Shown: positions 33,181-42,501, numbered from the stretch's first letter. The stretch: DNA of 44,959 bases from Spirochaetales bacterium (GCA_016929605.1 JAFGIM010000151.1:1-44959); one strand, 5' to 3'. Notes: generated by a model from the sequence alone, not told the origin. Numbers and translations are program-made.

Positions 33181-35286
33181 TTACGAAACCGAACTAACTT
33201 TAAATCGTTCAATATCAACTTGAATAATACCTGCTGTATCCTTATTTTGAACACCAAGCTCGCTAATCTGTTGAATTGCCTTATTCATCTCGGCAATGCC
33301 GGAAATAATTTCGGTCATCCGGTCATTAACATCGACGGTAATATCTTTAAGCGCGGTAAACACCTCAAGAAGGCGACTGTTTCCCACACTCATTTCGGTT
33401 GATCCTTGTTCAACCAAAACAGTAATATCCCTCATCGAAGTCAGAGCCTCAAGAATTTGGGTACTTCCCGCGTTTTGTTCTGTCATTGCGCTATTAATCT
33501 GTCTTACTAGATTAAACACTTCTCCTACAGAAGAATCAATTTTTTCAAAGGCCTTGGTCGTTTGGATTGAACGATCGTCAACGTTTCCAATAAGACCTTT
33601 TACTTCGCGAATTGTACCGTTAATGGCCTTAGCTTGCTTAGCCGCATCCTCTGCAAGCTTGCGAATTTCGTCCGCTACAACCGCAAATCCCTTGCCAGCG
33701 TCTCCAGCATGAGCAGCCTCTATTGCAGCGTTCATGGCCAAAAGATTTGTTTGACTGGCAATAGTGGAAATCAAGCTGGTTGCACTCGATAGATTGTCAG
33801 AACTTTGTATAACTTGCTTAACTAACTCCGCAACTCCGGCTAGACATTCCTTACCCTCATCAGCATGAGCCTGTAGACCATTTACGAATGTTTCGGTTGT
33901 ACCGGTCATTCCCGATACAGAGGCAAAGTTGGATATCATCTGTTCAATAGCAGCCGAGGATTCAGTTACCGCTGCTGCCTGATTCTTTATTGCCAAAGCC
34001 AGGGAATCAATATTGCGAGCCATTTGTTCAGTTACAGACGCAGTTTCGGAAAGACTTTCCTGTTGCTCACTCATACGACCCTGAGTTACGATTACATTTG
34101 ACTGTATTTGACTTATTCCGGCAGCGGTTTCCGTGCTATTGCTTGAAAGATTCTCACTTACCTCGTTTAAGGTTAATACCCCTTTTGATATAGCACCTAC
34201 TGCCTGTTGCACAGAATCAAGAAGGTCGTTTAATCCTCTGGACATCTGGGCAACCTCATCCTTGCCCTTTACCGGGATTCGCACGGTAAGATCTCCCTTT
34301 GATGCTTGAAGAACCACGCGATTGATCGTTAAAAATCGGCCTATCAGAGCTCTGTGTAGAAAGAAAGAAAGTACAAGTCCTATCATAATAAGAGCGGCAA
34401 ATCCAAGTAGATAACTGACTCTATTAGTTGTATGTGCAACCAACAAAAGGTCCTCGCTATACAACGATACACCAATTACCCACTCCGTTGCCTTCATACG
34501 TTTAAAAGAAAGATATTTTTGATAAATCTTGCGACTATCACTTCCCTTGCTCCAATAATACCCAATAAACCCGCTTTCTTGAGAATCATTGGTCATTTCC
34601 TGTATAAAACCATATTCACTCAAATCAACACCAAGAAGTGCTTTATCTGGATGCCCAACAATATGGCCAGCACGATCAACAATAAAGGGGTATCCCTGCC
34701 TGCCCACCTTTAGATGATCAAAATATTCTGTTTTAAGTAAATCGCTACCGATTATCGCTATCAGATATTTCCCAATATCCGGTCCATTTTCAACTCTTAC
34801 ACCTACCGCAATACCAAAGCCCCTCCCCTTAATCAATTCAAAGGGATAAGGGTCTGTAAAAAAAAGAGAGCCCAAAGCAAGGTTATTATCAAATACAGGA
34901 ATACCAGCAAGGGATTTACCGGTTAAACTTGTATCTTCTGCTGCAAGAACCTCAAAAGAAGCCTGGTCAACCAACATAACATCAGAAAAGAGCGTTTCCC
35001 GCGTTTTAATCAGTCCCAAAAGCGGACTCATTTCCACGGGTCTTGCCGCATAAGACTTAAGAGCCGAAAAAGATGCATTGATTCTGGTATCAAACATCTC
35101 GGCAAGCAAATTGGCCTGTTGCATTGTATTTAATTTTTGCTCTTCAAGTACTCCCCGAGTAATAAATCGAGACTGAACTCCAAAAAGCACAAGTAACACA
35201 ATTAGCACAGCACTGATGACAATCAAGGTTGTTTTTATTATAAGACGTTTCCCGTCGATAAAAGACTTCTTCTCTGCGTACACCAC
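33181..35286 (-). CDS. Methyl-accepting chemotaxis protein with dCache sensor and HAMP domain
   Basis: The 701-residue receptor has a first membrane helix (about 18-40), a periplasmic dCache-type ligand domain (about 45-285, including [22 protein letters not shown]), a second helix (about 292-315) and a HAMP domain ([33 protein letters not shown]). The signalling coiled coil follows, with the tip [23 protein letters not shown] and [20 protein letters not shown]. It should couple a small ligand to CheA. The track start at 35307 is a TTG before the GGAGG; the GTG at 35286, 8 bases after GGAGG, is preferred. It has its own promoter and terminator, so it is a single-gene unit. Confidence 0.92.
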   Translation of the reverse strand: MVYAEKKSFIDGKRLIIKTTLIVISAVLIVLLVLFGVQSRFITRGVLEEQKLNTMQQANLLAEMFDTRINASFSALKSYAARPVEMSPLLGLIKTRETLFSDVMLVDQASFEVLAAEDTSLTGKSLAGIPVFDNNLALGSLFFTDPYPFELIKGRGFGIAVGVRVENGPDIGKYLIAIIGSDLLKTEYFDHLKVGRQGYPFIVDRAGHIVGHPDKALLGVDLSEYGFIQEMTNDSQESGFIGYYWSKGSDSRKIYQKYLSFKRMKATEWVIGVSLYSEDLLLVAHTTNRVSYLLGFAALIMIGLVLSFFLHRALIGRFLTINRVVLQASKGDLTVRIPVKGKDEVAQMSRGLNDLLDSVQQAVGAISKGVLTLNEVSENLSSNSTETAAGISQIQSNVIVTQGRMSEQQESLSETASVTEQMARNIDSLALAIKNQAAAVTESSAAIEQMISNFASVSGMTGTTETFVNGLQAHADEGKECLAGVAELVKQVIQSSDNLSSATSLISTIASQTNLLAMNAAIEAAHAGDAGKGFAVVADEIRKLAEDAAKQAKAINGTIREVKGLIGNVDDRSIQTTKAFEKIDSSVGEVFNLVRQINSAMTEQNAGSTQILEALTSMRDITVLVEQGSTEMSVGNSRLLEVFTALKDITVDVNDRMTEIISGIAEMNKAIQQISELGVQNKDTAGIIQVDIERFKVSSVS

Positions 35287-35317
35287 AAATACCACCTCCT
35301 TCAACAAGCTGGAGATT

Positions 35318-35346
35318 AGTATACGTCATGGATAATCGACGGTCAA
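35318..35346 (-). promoter_or_regulatory. Promoter of the dCache chemoreceptor
   Basis: On the minus strand TTGACC (35341-35346), 17 bases, TATACT (35318-35323), close to consensus. Confidence 0.65.
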
Positions 35347-35360
35347 ACGAAAAGATATTG

Positions 35361-36536
35361 CTACAAACGCCGCTCCAGGCCTAATAAGCGATACCCCTTT
35401 GACTTACTGTCAAGCAATCCCTTAAACAAAGAGCGGGCTTCTTGACCAATGCGGTGCATCAATGAACTTTTTGCACATATAACACATATCCCTCCCGGCC
35501 TTGTTATTCGAGCTATATTAGCAACTAAATGCACATGGGAATCTTCTATGGCTTCTTTGTCGTACATAAGAACAACTGAGTCATATTGATCTTCTAATGC
35601 GAAGAGTCCCGGAAGATGCCTCACCAAGTGTTTTTGCTGACAGATTTCTTCAAGAGCCAAAGAAGTGGCTCTAAGCGCAAGTAAATCCCGATCAGTTATA
35701 GTAAGTGAATCAATAACATGCCCTTTTTCAATTGATATCACTACGGGAATATGTCCTTGACCTGGATGTACTATAAGTGTAGACCCGAAAATAGGTAGGC
35801 GAGCAAGGGAAGAAAGCAGTAATTCTGTACCATAGCCAAGACTGTCAAACTCCGGTAATCCGTACACCGGGCATAGTTTCCAGGATATGCCTTTATATGA
35901 AAAACTTTCTTGACCCCTGGAATATACAGACATATCAAATGCAACAGTCTTTTTGCTGTTTGCTCTATAATGAAATACGGAATAGTCATATGTCTTCTTA
36001 ACATATAGTAGCGAAGACCCTGTCGCCGCGATTGCATTTTCCACTAAAGCAGAAAGCGGCTCAACAATAACTACAGCAACACGCCCTTTCTCGCTGCATA
36101 TAGAAGAAAATTCAGCAATCATTTTTTCTATTACAGCATTTCCTGCTTTTGCGGGTATATTGGACATCACAAGATCATAATCTCTATACACAACATCACT
36201 GGTTCCCAACGAGCCAAAACAACATATATTGGAAAAACCATTCTGCTTGATGTTATGTTGGGTAAAGGCAAGTGCAAGCGCATCTCTATCAACACAATCC
36301 ATACGTTGCAAAGATATGTGCGAAAGTAGGGATAATGCCAAAACTCCAGTTCCACAACCAACATCAAGGGCTTCCGTAATATCATTGACAGGACATTCAT
36401 TGACAATGCTTTGTAAAAGCATTAAAGATCCTGAATCAACCTCAAAGCTACTAAATAGTTCTTGAGATGTTGCAATGTGCAACTTTTTGCCATAAAAAGT
36501 GTAACCGAATTGCTTGTGAATATACGGTGTAATCAT
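35361..36536 (-). CDS. Class I SAM-dependent methyltransferase with a second, degenerate domain
   Basis: The 391-residue protein has an active-looking N-terminal domain (about 1-200) with the SAM motif ALDVGCGTGVLALSL, an acidic post-motif (CVDRDALALAF) and a motif IV of the form VMSNIPAKAG, akin to the NPPF/NPPY of RsmC/PrmC-type enzymes. The C-terminal half (about 210-391) looks like a second methyltransferase fold (VVLMYDKEAIEDSHVHLVANIARITRPGGICVIC) without a SAM loop. RsmC and RlmG have the reverse order (degenerate first). The target is unknown, perhaps rRNA. The start overlaps the DUF2721 gene by ATGA. Confidence 0.7.
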   Translation of the reverse strand: MITPYIHKQFGYTFYGKKLHIATSQELFSSFEVDSGSLMLLQSIVNECPVNDITEALDVGCGTGVLALSLLSHISLQRMDCVDRDALALAFTQHNIKQNGFSNICCFGSLGTSDVVYRDYDLVMSNIPAKAGNAVIEKMIAEFSSICSEKGRVAVVIVEPLSALVENAIAATGSSLLYVKKTYDYSVFHYRANSKKTVAFDMSVYSRGQESFSYKGISWKLCPVYGLPEFDSLGYGTELLLSSLARLPIFGSTLIVHPGQGHIPVVISIEKGHVIDSLTITDRDLLALRATSLALEEICQQKHLVRHLPGLFALEDQYDSVVLMYDKEAIEDSHVHLVANIARITRPGGICVICAKSSLMHRIGQEARSLFKGLLDSKSKGYRLLGLERRL

Positions 36537-36937
36537 GTATTTGTTTCAATATCCTTTATCTTTGATATCTCAATTTTCAATGCTCCAATCGATAGTATCA
36601 GTTCTTGAAGAGATAACAACAGCGATATAAATAAGAGCAATAAACTGGTACCAAAAAATATTTCAGCTATAAGTATCTGTGCAATAAAAATCATAAACAT
36701 GGAAAGCACACAAAATAAAAAACTTAACACACCTGCAATCTGTGTGTACTTAATTATTTTTAACCTAATCTCAAAATTGTGGATTTGTCTTAATAAACCA
36801 CTTTCATGATGCTCACCATACATAGCAATATATTGCCGGATTAACGCAGCTAGGGCTAAAAAGCGATTTGTATATGCCAGCATAAACAAAGATATTGCCG
36901 AAAATAATAACGCCGGAGTACTTAATTCAAAATTCAT
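36533..36937 (-). CDS. DUF2721 family membrane protein
   Basis: This 134-residue protein begins with the DUF2721 signature (TPALLFSAISLFMLAYTNRFLALAALIRQ). It has an N-terminal helix, a polar middle (EHHESGLLRQIHNFEIRLKIIKYTQ) and two further helices, followed by a short charged C-terminus. Function is unknown; it is an inner-membrane protein by hydropathy. GGAGG precedes the ATG. It is coupled to the methyltransferase gene by a 4-base overlap. Confidence 0.82.
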   Translation of the reverse strand: MNFELSTPALLFSAISLFMLAYTNRFLALAALIRQYIAMYGEHHESGLLRQIHNFEIRLKIIKYTQIAGVLSFLFCVLSMFMIFIAQILIAEIFFGTSLLLLFISLLLSLQELILSIGALKIEISKIKDIETNT

Positions 36938-36959
36938 TAGTATCCTCCCTGTAAGTGCT

Positions 36960-37349
36960 TCATATAGTTATCTCAAGAGAATTACCCTCTGGATCAAGAA
37001 CAATACTTTCATAATATCCATCCCCGGTTCTTCGGGGTCTTCCCGCGATTGTATACCCATCCTCTTCAAGTCGGCTTGTCAATACATCAACACTCTCTTC
37101 TGATCCTACGGAAAACGCTATATGTGCAAAGCCTGTTAAGCAAAGATGATTCTCGTTTTCTTTAATACATACATCTGAGGTGTGCATTATTTCAAGGCGC
37201 GTGCCATTAGTAAAACGTAAAAAATAGGAAGAAAACCCTTTAACCGGGTTTTCATAGCGTGCCGATCGGACTGCATTGAAATAGGTTTCATAAAATGAAG
37301 CAATCTTTTCTAAATCAACGCACCACATACCGATATGTTCAATTTTCAT
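36960..37349 (-). CDS. VOC superfamily (glyoxalase-like) protein
   Basis: The 129-residue protein has the two beta-alpha-beta-beta-beta units of the vicinal-oxygen-chelate fold and the expected metal ligands: His in MKIEHIGMWC, Glu in RLEIMHTSD, His in GFAHIAFSVG and Glu in NSLEITI. It could be a lyase, isomerase or glyoxalase; the substrate is unknown. AAGGAG lies 11 bases before the ATG. It is one of a run of closely spaced minus-strand genes. Confidence 0.87.
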   Translation of the reverse strand: MKIEHIGMWCVDLEKIASFYETYFNAVRSARYENPVKGFSSYFLRFTNGTRLEIMHTSDVCIKENENHLCLTGFAHIAFSVGSEESVDVLTSRLEEDGYTIAGRPRRTGDGYYESIVLDPEGNSLEITI

Positions 37350-37364
37350 TGGCAGTAGTACTCC

Positions 37365-37640
37365 TTACCTTGAAGGCGTTGTATATTCTTCTAACTTCTG
37401 TAAATACTTCATTGCTTCTTCATCACTGGACCCGCACATCTGTTTGCTAGGAGTAAAATTTTTGCACACCGCTGGATAGATAGGACTGCCGTAAATAAGA
37501 CATCTGTTGCTATTATTCAGATTTACACAACGCACCCCGGCAGGCTTGCCCTCCGGCATACCCGGAAGAGCAGAAGAAATTGAAATATAGATACAACATA
37601 CTGCACAACCAGGCCTGCATTCCATGTCCATTGTAATCAT
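37365..37640 (-). CDS. YkgJ-type Cys-cluster protein
   Basis: This 91-residue protein has eight Cys, including CRPGCAVCC near the N-terminus, CVNLNNSNRCLIYG in the middle and YPAVCKNFTPSKQMC. That is the pattern of YkgJ-family Cys-cluster proteins, thought to bind zinc or an Fe-S cluster. Function is unknown. Its start overlaps the ZIP transporter stop by ATGA, so it is translationally coupled to a metal importer, which may hint at metal handling. Confidence 0.75.
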   Translation of the reverse strand: MITMDMECRPGCAVCCIYISISSALPGMPEGKPAGVRCVNLNNSNRCLIYGSPIYPAVCKNFTPSKQMCGSSDEEAMKYLQKLEEYTTPSR

Positions 37641-38443
37641 GAAAACAAAAGCAAGCTTGCGGCCATAATAATCATGCCTGCAATAACGCCGCCAATAGCC
37701 AGATGATGCTCTCCGAATTCTTCAGCAGTGGGCAGCAATTCATCAAGCGATATATATATCATAATACCCGCCACACTGGCAAAAACCACCCCAAAAGTAA
37801 CATCAGTAAAAAAAGCCCGAAGAAGAAAATAGCCTACAAGAGCGCCAACCGGCTCTGCAAAGCCAGATAAAAAAGAAAGAACAAAGGCCTTGCGCCTGCT
37901 CTTTGTCGCAAAATAGATGGGCGCTGATACAGCCAACCCTTCAGGGATATTATGAATTGCAATTGCTACGGCAATACTAATACCAAGTGTTGGATTAGTT
38001 AAAGCGCTCATAAACGTAGCAAGACCTTCCGGAAAGTTATGTATCGCGATAGCCAGCGCGGAAAAAGCCCCCATACGCATAAGCTTTGCCTTGTCCTTTT
38101 CCGATGCTTCCTCAATCTTTTTTGGAACATTAAACTCATGCGGGTTTTCATAAGAAGGGATTACTTTATCAATAAGAGCAATCAATGCCATTCCCCCAAA
38201 AAAGGAAACAACAGTCCAAAGATAGCCAGCTCTGTCTCCAAGCGTTTCGCTCAATGAACTTCTTGCCTTTACAAAGATTTCAACCATAGAAACATAAATC
38301 ATAACGCCTGCCGAAAAGCCCAATGCCACGGTCAGCATCCTCTGATTAAATTTCTTGGACATCAAACCAACAAGACTGCCTACACCTGTAGACAATCCTG
38401 CAAAAACAGTCAAAGAAAAAGCAAATAAAACTGAGTTATTCAT
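37637..38443 (-). CDS. zupT: ZIP family divalent metal transporter (ZupT-like)
   Basis: The 268-residue protein has eight predicted helices and the ZIP metal-site motifs AIHNFPEGLATF (helix 4) and AIHNIPEGLAVSA (helix 5), with the second Glu-rich segment near ISLDELLPTAEEFGEHH at the C-terminus. It imports zinc, iron or related ions across the inner membrane. GGCGG lies before the ATG. It is coupled to the Cys-cluster gene downstream and follows the rRNA methyltransferase-like gene by 15 bases. Confidence 0.9.
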   Translation of the reverse strand: MNNSVLFAFSLTVFAGLSTGVGSLVGLMSKKFNQRMLTVALGFSAGVMIYVSMVEIFVKARSSLSETLGDRAGYLWTVVSFFGGMALIALIDKVIPSYENPHEFNVPKKIEEASEKDKAKLMRMGAFSALAIAIHNFPEGLATFMSALTNPTLGISIAVAIAIHNIPEGLAVSAPIYFATKSRRKAFVLSFLSGFAEPVGALVGYFLLRAFFTDVTFGVVFASVAGIMIYISLDELLPTAEEFGEHHLAIGGVIAGMIIMAASLLLFS

Positions 38444-38458
38444 GATTACCGCCTTAAC

Positions 38459-39268
38459 TTAATGAGAATTCTTGAAAACTTCCCAAAGCAAAATGCTTCC
38501 TGCACATGATACATTAAGTGAATTAACATTACCACACAAAGGTATTCGCAATATATAATCGCAACATTCCTTTAATGCGACACTCATGCCCTTTGCTTCA
38601 TTGCCCAAAATAAGACATATGGGTCTATCCAATTTGTGTTCAATCAAGGATACCTCTCCTGTTGAGTCGGTACCAACGAATTCCATACCATTAAGCTTCT
38701 TTTGGGTTTTTTTCCAGTCCATCAATTCTTGCATAGATTGAATATGCGCTATCTTTGTATGAAAGACACTACCAAGGCTTGAACGAATTGATTTAGGATC
38801 ATAGCAATCTATCCCATGGCCAATAATTAATACCGCATCAACTCCAAATGAATTCGCGGATCTAACAATAGAACCAAAATTACCTTGGTCGCTCGGACGA
38901 TCAAAAAGCAAAACAAAAGGTTTTTTCGGCATAGGAATATCTTGAATACGTACATGTTGAAATACCGCAGTTACAAGTAATTCTGCCGGCTCAGCCCGAT
39001 CGCAGACTTTTTCGTATAACGGTCGGCTTAACTCAATAAGCCTGGCATCTGAGTGTTGGGCAGTCACTTCTCTTGCCCATCCAGAAAGACTTGCTACATC
39101 AGAAGTAATAAGTCGTGTTACTTTTACTCCAGCTGCCAATGCCTGCTTGATGGATTCAATCCCTTCTATAAAAATCTCGCCATTCTTTGCTCGTTTTACC
39201 CGATTAGTCTTTAGCGACTGGATAATTTGATATTCATCATTTTCAGTAGAAATAGTTACAATATTCAT
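38459..39268 (-). CDS. SPOUT (TrmH/SpoU) family RNA 2'-O-methyltransferase
   Basis: The 269-residue protein has a substrate-binding N-terminal domain (about 20-100, IFIEGIESIKQALAAGVKVTRLI) and a SPOUT knot domain with motif 1 SDQGNFGSIVRSANSFG, motif 2 LILGNEAKGMS and motif 3 IPLCGNVNSLNVSCAGSILLWE. It should methylate ribose 2'-OH in tRNA or rRNA; the target cannot be told. The ATG at 39268 with AAGG upstream is preferred to the GTG two codons earlier in the track. Confidence 0.87.
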   Translation of the reverse strand: MNIVTISTENDEYQIIQSLKTNRVKRAKNGEIFIEGIESIKQALAAGVKVTRLITSDVASLSGWAREVTAQHSDARLIELSRPLYEKVCDRAEPAELLVTAVFQHVRIQDIPMPKKPFVLLFDRPSDQGNFGSIVRSANSFGVDAVLIIGHGIDCYDPKSIRSSLGSVFHTKIAHIQSMQELMDWKKTQKKLNGMEFVGTDSTGEVSLIEHKLDRPICLILGNEAKGMSVALKECCDYILRIPLCGNVNSLNVSCAGSILLWEVFKNSH

Positions 39269-39304
39269 CAGCACCTTTTTATAAAAAAGATTGTCATTCT
39301 GGCT

Positions 39305-39829
39305 TTACTGGCAATTCCCTTGTTCTGGCTTTACCTTAAAGTCCGGTTTTAAAAATCGATACATTCTGACCCTTCCATTATTCGTGTATGTATAGAGCGA
39401 ATAGTCGAATGGAGCATTTATGGAGTACATTGGCATGTGATATATATCTTTAGTGGTAATAACACCGATTTTCTCCCTGTTAATGTCTACGATAAAATAA
39501 TACTGTTTGAACAAACCAGTCCCTATTATGTGCTTATCGTGAATAATAGCAGCAACTACCGTTGAACTGCTTGGTGTACGAGCTTGAATAACTAAAGGTT
39601 TAAGAAACTGTAGTTCTATTACTACAAGAATACTTACTACAGCAAAAACAAGAAACACCGGATTCTTCTTTTTTCGCAAGTAATCAAGGCCTACATATAG
39701 TAAGTACAATGCCAACAGAATCACTAAAACACTTACTAAGGGCGAAGTAATTGCTTGTGCAATACGAGGATGAGAAATAAAAAAGTCGATATCAACAGGG
39801 GCTTTTATAAAAGCATCAGTGTTACTCAT
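39305..39829 (-). CDS. Membrane-anchored protein of unknown function
   Basis: This 174-residue protein has two adjacent hydrophobic helices (about 30-75: VSVLVILLALYLLYVGL and VFLVFAVVSILVVIELQFL) separated by RKKKN, then a polar domain of about 95 residues rich in Tyr and Ile (GLFKQYYFIVDINREKIGVITTKDIYHMP). No family is recognised. GGAG precedes the ATG, and a good promoter lies upstream. It is visibly AT-rich compared with the left half of the window. Confidence 0.65.
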   Translation of the reverse strand: MSNTDAFIKAPVDIDFFISHPRIAQAITSPLVSVLVILLALYLLYVGLDYLRKKKNPVFLVFAVVSILVVIELQFLKPLVIQARTPSSSTVVAAIIHDKHIIGTGLFKQYYFIVDINREKIGVITTKDIYHMPMYSINAPFDYSLYTYTNNGRVRMYRFLKPDFKVKPEQGNCQ

Positions 39830-39855
39830 TGTTTATTCTCCAAGTACTAAAAAAG

Positions 39856-39884
39856 TTTATACATCCTATCAAATTCTAATACAA
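39856..39884 (-). promoter_or_regulatory. Promoter inside the accessory gene run
   Basis: On the minus strand TTGTAT (39879-39884), 17 bases, TATAAA (39856-39861), before the membrane-anchored gene. It shows that the co-directional run is not one transcript. Confidence 0.55.
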
Positions 39885-39895
39885 GTGGCTTATTT

Positions 39896-40498
39896 TTATC
39901 GAGCAAGCTCTTTTATCGCTTTAAGATCATCCATTACATGCTTTATCATAACAAATCTCTCGCGAATATTGATTATTCTTCGGTCTATTTGTATTCGCCC
40001 ATACAACGAAAGTTCTTCATCATTACATTGTGAAAAACGCTTTAAAAACTCAATTTTTACTACAGTAAAGGAAATAGCCTGAAGCACGTTTTCATATATT
40101 GTTTTTTTTGTTTCTAATACTTCAACCCCATTCCTATTCTTAACAATCTTTTTATGACTATTATTGATGCGGCCTTTAGCTTTTAAGAAATCAAATAAGC
40201 CCTGCCGATCCTTCTCTTCTGCAAAAAGAATCGAAAATCCTATCTGGGTATCAATCTTATCAATAAAGCTTCTAAAGGCTTCAGTGTTAATATGCACACT
40301 TGCAATGTTCTTCTCATTGATGCAATTGAGTACTTCCATGTTAGAAATAACTTCTAAGTAATACGCCCTAAGGTAATTGTCCGCTGAAAGTTGTTTTGCT
40401 TTTATAGAATCTACTTTCATCATAACCCGGTCAACAAACCCAAGAACTGATCCCGCAGTAGTCAGTGCTGAATTAGTCATTGCCAGTACATCACTCAT
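39896..40498 (-). CDS. Soluble helical protein of unknown function
   Basis: This 200-residue protein has no signal peptide, no membrane segment and no recognisable motif. Sequence is rich in Lys, Glu, Ile and Asn and probably helical. The C-terminal half contains Arg-rich stretches (YGRIQIDRRIINIRERFVMIKHVMDDLKAI). AAGGA at 5 bases supports the ATG. An inverted repeat overlapping a possible promoter lies 54-75 bases upstream. It precedes the membrane-anchored gene by 66 bases. Confidence 0.6.
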   Translation of the reverse strand: MSDVLAMTNSALTTAGSVLGFVDRVMMKVDSIKAKQLSADNYLRAYYLEVISNMEVLNCINEKNIASVHINTEAFRSFIDKIDTQIGFSILFAEEKDRQGLFDFLKAKGRINNSHKKIVKNRNGVEVLETKKTIYENVLQAISFTVVKIEFLKRFSQCNDEELSLYGRIQIDRRIINIRERFVMIKHVMDDLKAIKELAR

Positions 40499-40551
40499 AT
40501 ATATCCTTCCTTATTACCACCTAATAAAATTCATGCGCCTATCAGTTTTTA

Positions 40552-40573
40552 CTTATTACACCAGGTGTATAAG
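40552..40573. repeat. Inverted repeat, possible operator
   Basis: CTTAT-ACACC-T-GGTGT-A-ATAAG on the minus strand, symmetric apart from one extra base. It lies upstream of the helical unknown gene and overlaps the -10 region of a possible TTGATT promoter. There is no T run, so it is not a terminator. Confidence 0.4.
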
Positions 40574-40623
40574 CCTCTGTAAATGGAATCAACACAATAT
40601 CTCGCATTGAAAACACTCCCTGC

Positions 40624-41412
40624 CTATAATCTTTCTTTTAAGAAACTTAAAAAGTCGTTCCTGAATAATTTTTCGCGCCTCATGTAATCTGATTCAGACG
40701 CTAATTCTTGTGCATATAGTCTATTTATCAACTCTTCATACTTGGGAGGTACATACTTAAGGGAAAAACTATAATATAGACGTCTATCTTCCGCAGGAGC
40801 ATATACACTATTCTTATAAAATAAACATTGAATCATTATGCGAATTGAGCTGTTAAGATTTTCATGCAATTGCAGAAAAGCATCCCTTCTATACCATCTA
40901 TCTATCTTATATTCTGAAAGCAAGTATTCAATATAGCCAATACTTTCATCAAGACGTTTTTTAATATCAAGTATGGAATATTTGTGAATTATTTCCAGCT
41001 CCTTACGATATGCATCATCTTTATCCCAAAGTAGTACAGACTCCATAAGAGCAAACTTCCGAGGCTCCTCAAATGTTTGAAACAAACGATAATCAACAAA
41101 TTCAGTAAAAAGTATTTGATAGTGAGCATTATCGACAGTAACACAATGATACGGAATATCAGGCTCTTCATCTTGGCCAAACAGTTGTTCAGGTAATATG
41201 TTACTGCCGGGCTTTTTCATTACTGTCAGATCTACCATACCCCCATACTTTCCTGGATAGTAATCCCCTCGCGCAACACTCCCAGATAACAATATTGTCT
41301 GGATCTCACTTTTATCCAAAGAGTTAACAAACTCGCGGGTACTTGCTATCAATCCATTTACCAGCGATGCCTGTTTCTTTACTACTGTTTCTTTATTAAT
41401 GAAAGTATTCAC
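40624..41412 (-). CDS. Nucleotidyltransferase-fold protein
   Basis: The 262-residue protein has the Pol-beta-type nucleotidyltransferase signature ILLSGSVARGDYYPGKYGGMVDLTVM near residue 40 (GSxxRG followed by a Dx), and a helical C-terminal half (about 145-262). Only one acidic residue (VDLTV) is clear instead of the usual DxD pair, so activity is uncertain. Relatives include MNT antitoxins and aminoglycoside or tRNA nucleotidyltransferases. The GTG start lies 2 bases after the PNPOx-like stop, with GGTGGAG upstream, so the two are coupled. Confidence 0.72.
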   Translation of the reverse strand: MNTFINKETVVKKQASLVNGLIASTREFVNSLDKSEIQTILLSGSVARGDYYPGKYGGMVDLTVMKKPGSNILPEQLFGQDEEPDIPYHCVTVDNAHYQILFTEFVDYRLFQTFEEPRKFALMESVLLWDKDDAYRKELEIIHKYSILDIKKRLDESIGYIEYLLSEYKIDRWYRRDAFLQLHENLNSSIRIMIQCLFYKNSVYAPAEDRRLYYSFSLKYVPPKYEELINRLYAQELASESDYMRREKLFRNDFLSFLKERL

Positions 41413-41414
41413 TT

Positions 41415-41906
41415 CTATATAACTCCACCATTAGTCATCTCTTTCTGACGTACAAAATCCATATAATAGAGCTTTTCCCAGTGATTGATATTTAATATGC
41501 CTTTTGTAAGCCGAATAGCCAGTATACAACAGTTTTCATCTTTTTCGTTATTGGCCTTATCATACCATGGAGCGAATGCTTCGCGAAGCTTCTGGCGCAA
41601 ACGTGCATTATTTGGATCCATGACCCACCCAATATTTTCCCCAATGCCACTAGCAGTAAACATCTCGGAAACCGAAGCAACTGAAACATAGGGATTTCTC
41701 TCTATCTGAATCATTTTATTCGATTTTGCATGTGTTGTAATATAAAAAACCCTGTCTTCGTAATAAGCGTCCACCCCACGAACAACTGGTAAAGGCAATC
41801 CATTTTCCTGTTGATCACAAGCCATAGTAGCAAGAGCGATTATGTTGTCCTTTCCTTTTCCAAATTTCTCTTCAAGTAATGCACATCCATCTTCATAGTC
41901 GCTCAT
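41415..41906 (-). CDS. Pyridoxamine 5'-phosphate oxidase family (flavin-binding split-barrel) protein
   Basis: The 163-residue protein has the split-barrel pattern of general-stress/PNPOx-like proteins: LPVVRGVDAYYEDRVFYITTHAKSNKMIQIERNPYVSVAS in the N-terminal part, and LTKGILNINHWEKLYYMDF at the C-terminus. Such proteins bind FMN, F420 or haem; it is unlikely to be PdxH itself. AAGGAG lies 9 bases before the ATG. It is coupled to the nucleotidyltransferase gene. Confidence 0.82.
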   Translation of the reverse strand: MSDYEDGCALLEEKFGKGKDNIIALATMACDQQENGLPLPVVRGVDAYYEDRVFYITTHAKSNKMIQIERNPYVSVASVSEMFTASGIGENIGWVMDPNNARLRQKLREAFAPWYDKANNEKDENCCILAIRLTKGILNINHWEKLYYMDFVRQKEMTNGGVI

Positions 41907-41964
41907 GATAATTATCTCCTTTTATCAAAGGCTACAATGATTATTAAGTAGTCTACTTACTATA

Positions 41965-42453
41965 TTAAGGAATCAAATCTTTAGTAACTACGAAATCAGT
42001 CCATTCTACATCACTCAACTCCATCATGCTTTCCGCTTTTGATAATCCATTTTTCTTGTAAAACGGAATCGCATCATCATTAGCGTTTATAAAAAGTATG
42101 ATATTCTTATCTCCTCCAGCCTCTTCCCTTGCTATCTTTATCATGATGGACCCAATGCCATTTTTAATGTAATTCCTATCAACAGCCAAATCCGTTATCA
42201 TTAGCCAATATGCAAAATCAGTTAATCCAAAACAAACACCAACAATTTTACCCCTCTCATCTACTGCCAATAAACTAATTTGAACATTATTCACCAATTT
42301 CTGTATTCGCTCCAAGAATCGCTCTTTTGGATATTGAGAACCCAAATCTGACCTGGTAAGAAACTCTATATAATCGCTCGCACTGACAGACTTCTTTACA
42401 ATAGCAATTGTCCCCCTGCTGGTGGATATTTTTTGTATAACATTAGTAACCAT
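41965..42453 (-). CDS. GNAT family N-acetyltransferase
   Basis: This is a 162-residue GNAT. The acetyl-CoA loop region reads ITDLAVDRNYIKNGIGSIMIKIAREEA (Q/RxxGxG variant), followed by IILFINANDDAIPFYKKNGL, the usual beta-5/alpha-4 segment. The N-terminal strand region contains ISLLAVDERGKIVGVCFGL. The acceptor is unknown. GAGGAG precedes the ATG at 42453; the track's start two codons earlier is a GTG overlapping this site. Confidence 0.82.
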   Translation of the reverse strand: MVTNVIQKISTSRGTIAIVKKSVSASDYIEFLTRSDLGSQYPKERFLERIQKLVNNVQISLLAVDERGKIVGVCFGLTDFAYWLMITDLAVDRNYIKNGIGSIMIKIAREEAGGDKNIILFINANDDAIPFYKKNGLSKAESMMELSDVEWTDFVVTKDLIP

Positions 42454-42501
42454 AAACACTCCTCGTATTTAATTTAGATAATTATAGTATCGGTATTATT
42501 A

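Noticed and set aside
41946-41960. Palindrome TAAGTAGTCTACTTA between the GNAT and PNPOx-like genes
   Set aside because: A perfect 15-base palindrome, but A/T-rich, without a clear promoter around it and without a T run; no role can be supported.
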